This document shows, in pieces, positions 57,331-64,000 of a DNA stretch of 64,000 nt. Position 1 is the stretch's first letter, and each line of letters starts with the position of its first letter. The position numbers and the translations under genes are program-made. The DNA lies in NCBI GenBank assembly GCA_964017145.1, contig OZ024846.1:2728001-2792000 (forward strand). Direction: 5' to 3'. The DNA comes from Agrocybe praecox (lineage: Eukaryota > Basidiomycota > Agaricomycetes > Agaricales > Agrocybaceae). A model generated the notes under the pieces. It made no database searches and was not told the origin of the DNA. It was given only the letters and a program-made list of their open reading frames with translations.

Positions 57331-59000
57331 CACTCAGGCTCCCTTACCTTGCCTACCTCTAGTCGTCGTCGTCCTCATCCTCATCCTCGTCTCATCAACG
57401 ATTCACCGGTCTACCCTCCCATGCTTCTCTCTCTATTCTTCCGACCGGAATCTCAACCATCATCATCTCCACCATCCTATTTCGCTTTTCCAATTCTTCC
57501 TCTTATCCCTTCTGGCTCTTCATCAAACTCATAGTGATGTTCCACTCAACATCAACCACGAAAATGCTCTAAAGCTCTTCAAACATATCGGCGATACCCT
57601 TCCTAACAACTCCTTAACAAACGAGAAGATCACTCACACGTTACCTCTCTCACGCACGCACAAGTCCCAGGCCCCTCACTCACACGACCACTCCAAGGGG
57701 AAGAACGTCAGAGTTAAACGTTTAAACAACGCTACGCGGACGCGGATGCCACGAACGATACGCAGGTGAAGCATACTATGAAGATGGGTACGACACGGAT
57801 GGGGATGATGAAGGCGGGCGTACGCCGGAGAGGCGACAAAACAGTGGGCTTCTTAGTGCGGAATGATAATTGGCACTGGGTGAGTTCTCTTCTTTTGTTA
57901 GATGTTTTTTCGTTCCGTTCTTGGGGCATGGCGTTTTGGACGTTGAGGGCGTCGCGTCGGTGGTAGCTGCCCTCGCTGGTCCATGGTGTTTAGGGGACTC
58001 CTCGTCGCCGGTTCCAATGATGACGTCGTTTGTCTGTGTCGAGCTCGTTGCTGATTTCGATTCTTCCTCCTCCCTTGTATGATTTGAGTGACCCCCAACC
58101 CACTAATTTTTCCCCAAAGACCGCGTTAACCAAAAGAACTAGACCGAGAAGTCGTCCTCCCCTTCTTCGGGTCCAACCGACTCTTCAAACCCCCGCTCGT
58201 ATGCCTCACACTACAGTGACTCACTGGTTGATCGTCATATTCGCCCTACCCCCGGAGACGCGTATAATTTCATAATCAACGTCACTTTCCTCGATCCATC
58301 CGTCTGTCCGTCCGTCCAGAGTGGCTCGATATCGACTGCGCATCCTGAACACACCACGGAGAAGGAGGCCCAAGTCAAACACAATTATGCCAATCCCCCC
58401 CTCACACTCGTCGCTTTTTTTCGCTGCGGGTGTCGTTATTCCTTGGATTCGATTCGATTCGATTTCTCTATCTTCCTGTCTTCGTTCCTTTGTATTGATC
58501 GTATCAAGTACGTTCTCAGGTGCGTTCGCTTGTTTCGGTCCATCTTGCTCAATGCGGTATTTATACCTTTTTGTGTCTGTGCATATAGGTTTCCCCTTTC
58601 CTTACCCCTTTCCCAACGCGTAATGCATTCGTTTATGGTTCCTTTCCTCGTTTACATTTGCTTTGACGAGCACCAAGGATGTGGAAGTCAAATAAGTCTA
58701 CGCGGATAGGTAACGATGTATACGACGCGGATGTTGTACGTTGACGAAGGAGAGCGTACGCCCGAGAGGAGGCATGTTTAGTCCGTTGTTTAATGGGACT
58801 GGGGAGTTTTCCTCGCTAAATTTCTTGTGGTGTTCTCGTGTGTTGTGTGCGTCGGTTTTGAATGGAAGTCGGCGAGGACGTTCGATGCCCTCGGTGGTCT
58901 GTGGTGTTTGATGAATCCCCCGATGCTCAGCCTCAATCATGACGTCGCCCATCGGCGTCCTATTCGCCGCCAACTTCGATTTTCTTTCTCATAACCCTTC
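57330..59000 (+). pseudogene. Linker and R2 relic
   Basis: At 57590-57730 it reads LLTNEKITHTLPLSRTHKSQ in mixed frames. An acidic exon follows (YYEDGYDTDGDDEGGRTPER with RQ, about 57775-57845), open in one frame. WSMVFRGLLVAGSNDDVV is at about 57980-58035. An R3-type hydrophobic exon, FFAAGVVIPWIRFD, is at about 58410-58460. A second diverged acidic exon is at 58690-58770. Not functional as a whole. Confidence 0.45.
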
Positions 59001-60990
59001 CCTCGCATGATGTCAACCAGTTTCGTCCTCAGTATATTTGCCACCTCAAGTCTTAACCTCAACTTAAGCAGAAGTGTCAGTTTATCGATTATCCCTGTAC
59101 GTCCCACTTCATCTCCTCTCATCACCCCATTAACGTTTTAGCCCTCCTCCCAGCTTCACGTGGCTCATTGGTGCCATAACCGGGGCCCCAAAGTGAAGAA
59201 CCCACAATCCACAGTCCGCATTGTTGGTCCGTTGGCGGTGGGATTGTTACTGTGATGTTTAGGCGCGACAAAGGACGGCCCATCGCTGCTTTGCTGTTCA
59301 GGAACGTGTATAGACCCAGCATTAAGTGTTTTCATTGCTATATGTTTGTTGTGGAATGTGTTAAGGGTGGTACGTCTTCTCCTATCTCTCTCTAGGTCGT
59401 TGTGTAAAATAATAGGTTCGCGTTCATTGGTTGATAACGAAACCCAGTCAAAATGACGTTTCAAGTAGTCGCGGGTGGCCCTAGAGCTTCGAAACGGCAT
59501 TCTGACCACGAGAAATTGTATTTCTACAGTATTATAATGTTTAACTCTCACTCGCTACGCTCACATAAGTTCAAATTCACATTAAATGCGGACGTGTAAG
59601 TTGGTATATCCTGTTAATTTCTCTTCCCTGGCCACCCATCTCTCTCGTCCACACTACCGTCAACCAGATTATCTTTATCATTATTGCCAGGAACACGAAC
59701 ACTATGCCTGCCAACGCCCTTCCCCCACGCATCTCCAACATCAATTACGAGTGGGCGTGAACCCCCAACGTACTGTCTTCAGCGCAGGCACAGTTGTGGA
59801 TTCATTGTATCTCAGAGAACGTCCCTCGTTTTGGCGGTACGTCCTCTGTTATATCCTAAAGTTGAATTGGAGCCATCGGTTTATGTGGATAGGTGCGGAG
59901 ATGCTGCCAGCTGTTTAAATGCTTAAGTTTTAGACGAATGTTGTAGTGATCTGGCGAGTTTTAGGCCTGGTTAGTCTCGCGGTTGGGGAATATAATTCGA
60001 GAAATTACGACGAGGACAGGTTGTAGACCTCTGTGTTTTCTCCTTGTTGATATCATTCATCACCTTCACCGAGATCCCTATCGCTTCATCCCTTTCCTTG
60101 TTCTGCCGCCCCTCATCGACACTCACGTTTAAAGTTGACGTTCGTATGCCAATCGCACCTCTTTATGACTGCCACAAGTTATTCTTGCCCACCTCTCGTC
60201 AACACCACTGTTTTCCACTTCCTTCTCTTCAGACGTCACTCTCGCTGCGTCTCTTTGTTTCTTCCTCTCCTTTTCTCCGCATCTCTTTCTCTTTCCCCTG
60301 GAAGATACTTCCTTGAACCCTCTTTCCCTCAGACTCAGGCTGATATCATTCCCCCCTCTTTTATTTCACCTCTTCTTCACCTTGCACTTGTCGTTTCTTC
60401 CGCATAATTAGCTTGGCAGGTTCATGCACAACGAGCGCTTTCGTCTGAACCATAATTATAATTCTTCTCTCGTGCGCCCCGCGTCTCTTCTCCTTCCCCT
60501 TCCTTTCTTTTTCTCTTTTTCCTGCTCCCTCCCGTTGACTCTTCAGCTTCAAATTACCATGATCCTGACTTGAGACTCGCGTCGATTATTTAGGCTCACG
60601 CACACGTACATATAAATATCTTAACTGACCTAAAGGGATTGTGTTTTCTGCCTTTGTTTTCTGTCAGTCCTCCCCTTTTCTCTTTCACACGACGGCTCAT
60701 CCCGGCTTGTCTTGAAATTAATTCATAAAATATTCTCCTTCGTTTTGTAATATGTCTTGCTTTCTTCCGAGTAAATAATAGATATATTCAGAATTTCTAT
60801 GTTTTACGTCTATATACATAGTTGAGGTGGTAGGAACCACGTCCCATTAGAGCCGAAGGGCAGCGACCGGTGTGAAAAAAAATAATTCTGCACCTCGACG
60901 TCTAAATATGTCAGCTGCGTATTCTAATTTGCAGAAAATTTATTGTACGTACATATGTAGGTCCATGCAGACGATCATCTCTGTTGCCCT
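59000..60990. other. Linker tract downstream of the last NACHT gene, no gene
   Basis: 59560-59900 matches 22980-23330 and 32950-33300. 60000-60540 has Ser/Leu/Pro-coding runs that match 33440-33790. The last 200 bp resemble the sequence downstream of the NACHT genes at 12329 and 34179 (gacgtctaaatatgtcagct and gtacgtacata). Confidence 0.4.
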
Positions 60991-60996
60991 GCTCTC

Positions 60997-63470
60997 TCAC
61001 CGACTTCCTGGCACACTGGCTCGAACTCGCTCCAAGTAGTTTCTCATCTCTTGTTTTACGAGGGCGGTGCGGATGGGAAGTGTAGTGTTCAGCTCCACGA
61101 CGAGAAAGTTTTGCTGTTGGCAGTGTTGAACAAGTGGTTCAGAAAATTCAGCTCTAGGGAGGAAGAAAATCATATAACCGAGCAGAAGAAATTCTCCTGA
61201 ATCCTCGTCAAATGACCATCGTCCATTGTCAATGGTAAGTGCCTTCAACAGTTTATCTTCTTCATATCGATATTTATAGTCATCACTGTCTTCCAGAATC
61301 CAAGATGTAAGGTGCTGTACACAATATAAGGCTGCCTTTGCATAAGCTGAAGGACCTATAGCATAGCTGCCTGATTTGTCTGGGTGCTGTAGAAAATGCA
61401 GAAAATGCTGCAAATATTCAGCCTGTCCGTCATCCAGTGCGAAGGATTCCCAAAGATAAAGTATATCATAATCAAGGTGTCCGAAGATGCGATATTCGTA
61501 GTTGTCGGGAAGAATTGGTACACACATGTCATTTCCCAGGTGACATGCAACGCATAAGAGCAAGATCGCCTTGTTGTGCTCATAATAGTGCGGCAGATGA
61601 TTCAAAAATACCTGTTCCAGATATTCTTGATGCTTTTTTTCTATTACAGCCCAGCGCTCATCCAAAGGTGCCTGCAAGGAATTTTAAGTTTATTAACATC
61701 AAATCAACTTTTTTTTTCCCTTACCATGCGTGTACAGAATGGAAGCCAAAACCAAAATACAAATTGTCGGAGGTCCATACAAAGATAATCGTCATCTCTG
61801 CATTCGGCTTTTGTTTTATTCGATATATGGTTGACAAATAAAAACTTCTCTGCGATATTGATGAGCGAAGTTGAGCTCTGGCATAACGGTAATTCCTTTG
61901 TAATGAAGTCTTCAAAGTAGAAAGTCGTATTGCGCCCAGGATCTGGAAGAAATAAGTTTGAGATGTTCAAAATTTTCTGGGAGCACTTACCTCTGATCAC
62001 ATACTGAATTATATTTGCAATATGCTCTGATCTATATGTATCAATGTCAAGGAAATAGTCCTTGGACCTCATGGGGTCGAGGAGGAAGTCATGAAGTGAT
62101 TTGTGTAGGATGTTCACCACTTCTGTGTCCCTCCAAAACGTCAAAGAGGATACCTTGTCGATCGAGACAATGGCCCCTAGATCACAGACCAAGATCTCGA
62201 GCTCCCCTGGTCCCAAAGACATAAATTCAGATATGCTTTGCACATCATTGTCGTAATCGGTGTTAAATACGTCATGTAAAATGATACTGAGCATATATAG
62301 GACGCGCTCTGTATCTGCGGCGGAATTGAGGATCGTCGTATATAGCGCATCCAGCTGAGCAAAGGGCAAGTCACCTTGAGCCGGTCGTAGGTTATTGACC
62401 ACATCAAGGCGGTGATCGGGGCGATGCCTAATGGATTGGCAATAGCGAAATACTGTTACGGCATAAATGAATTGCCCGGACGATTTTCTGACGATTTCTT
62501 CCAGAATTTCGTCGGATGGCCAAGAAGCAGGGAGTAGAGATTTAAATGGATGGTTCGCTTTGATTTCCTCAAAACCGTCTCTGAGAAATTTGTGAATGTC
62601 GTGGTCAGGATGGAATGTATCGTCAAGGTAAAGCCGTGAAAATAGCCCATCCATTTCGTTGGATCTAAATGCCAGATTTATCTCATGTTCAGGACGACTG
62701 GCGATGAGGAAGAGAATGGGTAGGTCGAATGTTCGAATTGCGTCTGCAATCATGCGCAGAATTGTAGCCTGCAAAACGCCGTTACCACATTCGTCGAGAC
62801 CGTCTATGACAATGAGCCGCCAGGAACCAAAAGGCGATGAAATTCCTGAATAGCAAAAATTCTGAAGGGGCTTCATGACTAGATGGGTAAACTGATGTTC
62901 CAATCCCTTCGTAAAAATCAAGGGGTCTGCCTCAATCGTGGAGAGTATCTCGTCTTGAGTGGCCGGAATTTTGCGAAAGATCTGGTACGCAATAGTTGCC
63001 ACAAATGCGCCTGCGTGGTTCCTCGTTCCATCGGATCTCCAGAAAACAAAAGTCGCGAGAACGAGCTCGTTGAGAAGACACATTTCGATAAATGACTTTG
63101 TGATGGCTGATTTTCCCGCTCCTGCAGCGCCGGTGAGCCACATGATGTATTTGTCCCAAGTTTCCCTGTCGCAACGTTGAGCCCAGTTCATGATCTTCTT
63201 CAGGACGGCTATACGAGTATTCTGATGGCATTTTGGGCGGTCGAACTCGGCATTCGAATCGTGCAAAGCATTCGGCGCCGTAGCCTTCCTCAGGATCTTG
63301 AGTGACGCTGCGGATAGTTAGATCCCCATGTTAGCATGGACTTTGAATCTTCATTACTCACATTTTCGTCCGTCACTTGCTACATTGTACTGGTTATATG
63401 TACCGCCGAAGATACTGCTATTTCCAGATATAACGGCATTATTGTTGATAACAGGCCGATTGTCGTCCAT
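60997..63470 (-). CDS. NACHT NTPase, NLR-like (772 aa, 4 exons)
   Basis: Exons 63470-63362, 63307-61991, 61942-61725 and 61671-60997 join in frame with GT-AG introns of 54, 48 and 53 nt. The 48-nt intron is a multiple of three and stop-free, so unspliced RNA would still code. The N-terminus (1-36) has VISGNSSIFGGTYNQYN. Walker A GAAGAGKS is at 96-103, Walker B reads LIVIDGLDECGN, then LIASRPEHEI. The middle has LHDFLLDPMRSKDYFLDIDT. The last exon begins APLDERWAVIEKKHQEYLEQ and holds LLLGYMIFFLPRAEFSEP and IRTALVKQEMRNYLERVRAS. It is closest to the gene at 12329-14815. No lesion. It is likely a cytosolic NTP-dependent switch of the fungal NLR type. The effector is not visible in the sequence. 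Confidence 0.88.
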
Positions 63471-63624
63471 CCCTACTGCGAACCTGATATTCGAGAGAAA
63501 AGCAAAAAGTCGGATCCTGGATGCTCGCTGGTGAGGGGAAGAAAGGAACAAGTCGCAGCAGCCATCATTCAAACCCTCGAAACCCTCAATATACATACAA
63601 GCCATGCACTGGCCACGGAGCATG

Positions 63625-63632
63625 TATTTATA
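63625..63632 (-). promoter_or_regulatory. TATA box of the NACHT gene at 60997-63470
   Basis: TATAAATACATGCT on the minus strand lies 155 bp before the ATG, in the same context as two paralogues. Confidence 0.6.
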
Positions 63633-63861
63633 TCTTCACTGCTAAAGCGTCGCAAGGCTGTTCGTTGACACAGCCTTTTTATGAGACGCTGTACAGTATA
63701 TATTTAGGTACCTTGAATTTCTGCGCTGCCATTTAATAACGGAGGATTACACAGCCAGAGCATGCATACCACAGCCATGAATAAAAGAGAATGCGTTATT
63801 AGCACGACCAATTACTCTATTCGGATGTAAGCGGACATTAGAATAGATTCACGGCGGCACA

Positions 63862-64000
63862 CCGGTTCAACTCCGATTAGCGGCGGCACAGTCTCGGCTC
63901 GGGTAATTTTTTCTATATTTGGTTGTTAAGGGGTTTGCTTTCTTGTTCACGGCTCCCCTTGGTTTCTTCCCTTTGACGTTCAATTCTTTGTTATTACTCC
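63862..64000 (+). repeat. R1 head and start of R1 body, cut by window end
   Basis: ttcaactccgattagcggcg, then ctatatttggttgttaaggg and gttcacggctcc. It lies about 390 bp divergent to the NACHT start. The body runs off the window. Confidence 0.65.

Overview
The window looks like nuclear DNA of a filamentous basidiomycete, most likely an Agaricomycete (inference). The reasons are genes split by short GT-AG introns (mostly 48-58 nt), several NACHT-type STAND NTPases of the kind expanded in mushroom genomes, a gene of a family common in basidiomycetes that I know only as hypothetical, a Tc1/mariner transposon, and a broken copy of a Dpb11/Rad4-type BRCT gene. There is no sign of prokaryotic organisation.

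Layout. Four apparently intact NACHT genes lie on the minus strand (12329-14815, 24439-27012, 34179-36631, 60997-63470), with a fifth whose 3' part is broken (4263-6804). Three further NACHT relics are present: two 3' ends (30957-31196, 46563-46802) and one 5' end on the plus strand (41434-41660). The gene at 4263-6804 and the gene at 24439-27012 sit in a direct segmental duplication of about 5 kb (about 3225-8600 and 23735-28770). Most of the rest is made of many diverged copies of a plus-strand, multi-exon, probably membrane-protein gene. I call its two conserved parts R1 and R2. They are broken everywhere I looked, but exon-sized pieces stay readable.

How it fits together. The order R2, NACHT (minus), about 0.4-0.55 kb spacer, R1 (plus), linker, R2 repeats along the window. 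This suggests that NACHT gene and divergent partner were amplified together, after which the partner decayed while several NACHT copies stayed open. All NACHT proteins share a short N-terminal GG(T/S)(F/Y) motif of about 20-37 residues in place of a large effector domain. They also share a C-terminal domain with no recognisable repeats.

Mobile DNA: an intact Tc1-like element (48168-49766) abuts a non-autonomous element with mirrored CACAAGTT motifs (49767-50536). A PIF/Harbinger-like MITE lies at 37096-37363, a long-TIR element at 9780-11591 and an 823-bp TIR element at 19814-20636. A degenerate minisatellite spans 16220-16860. One further intact gene, with a PD-(D/E)XK-like signature, lies at 51310-52180. 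I found no rRNA, tRNA or CRISPR.
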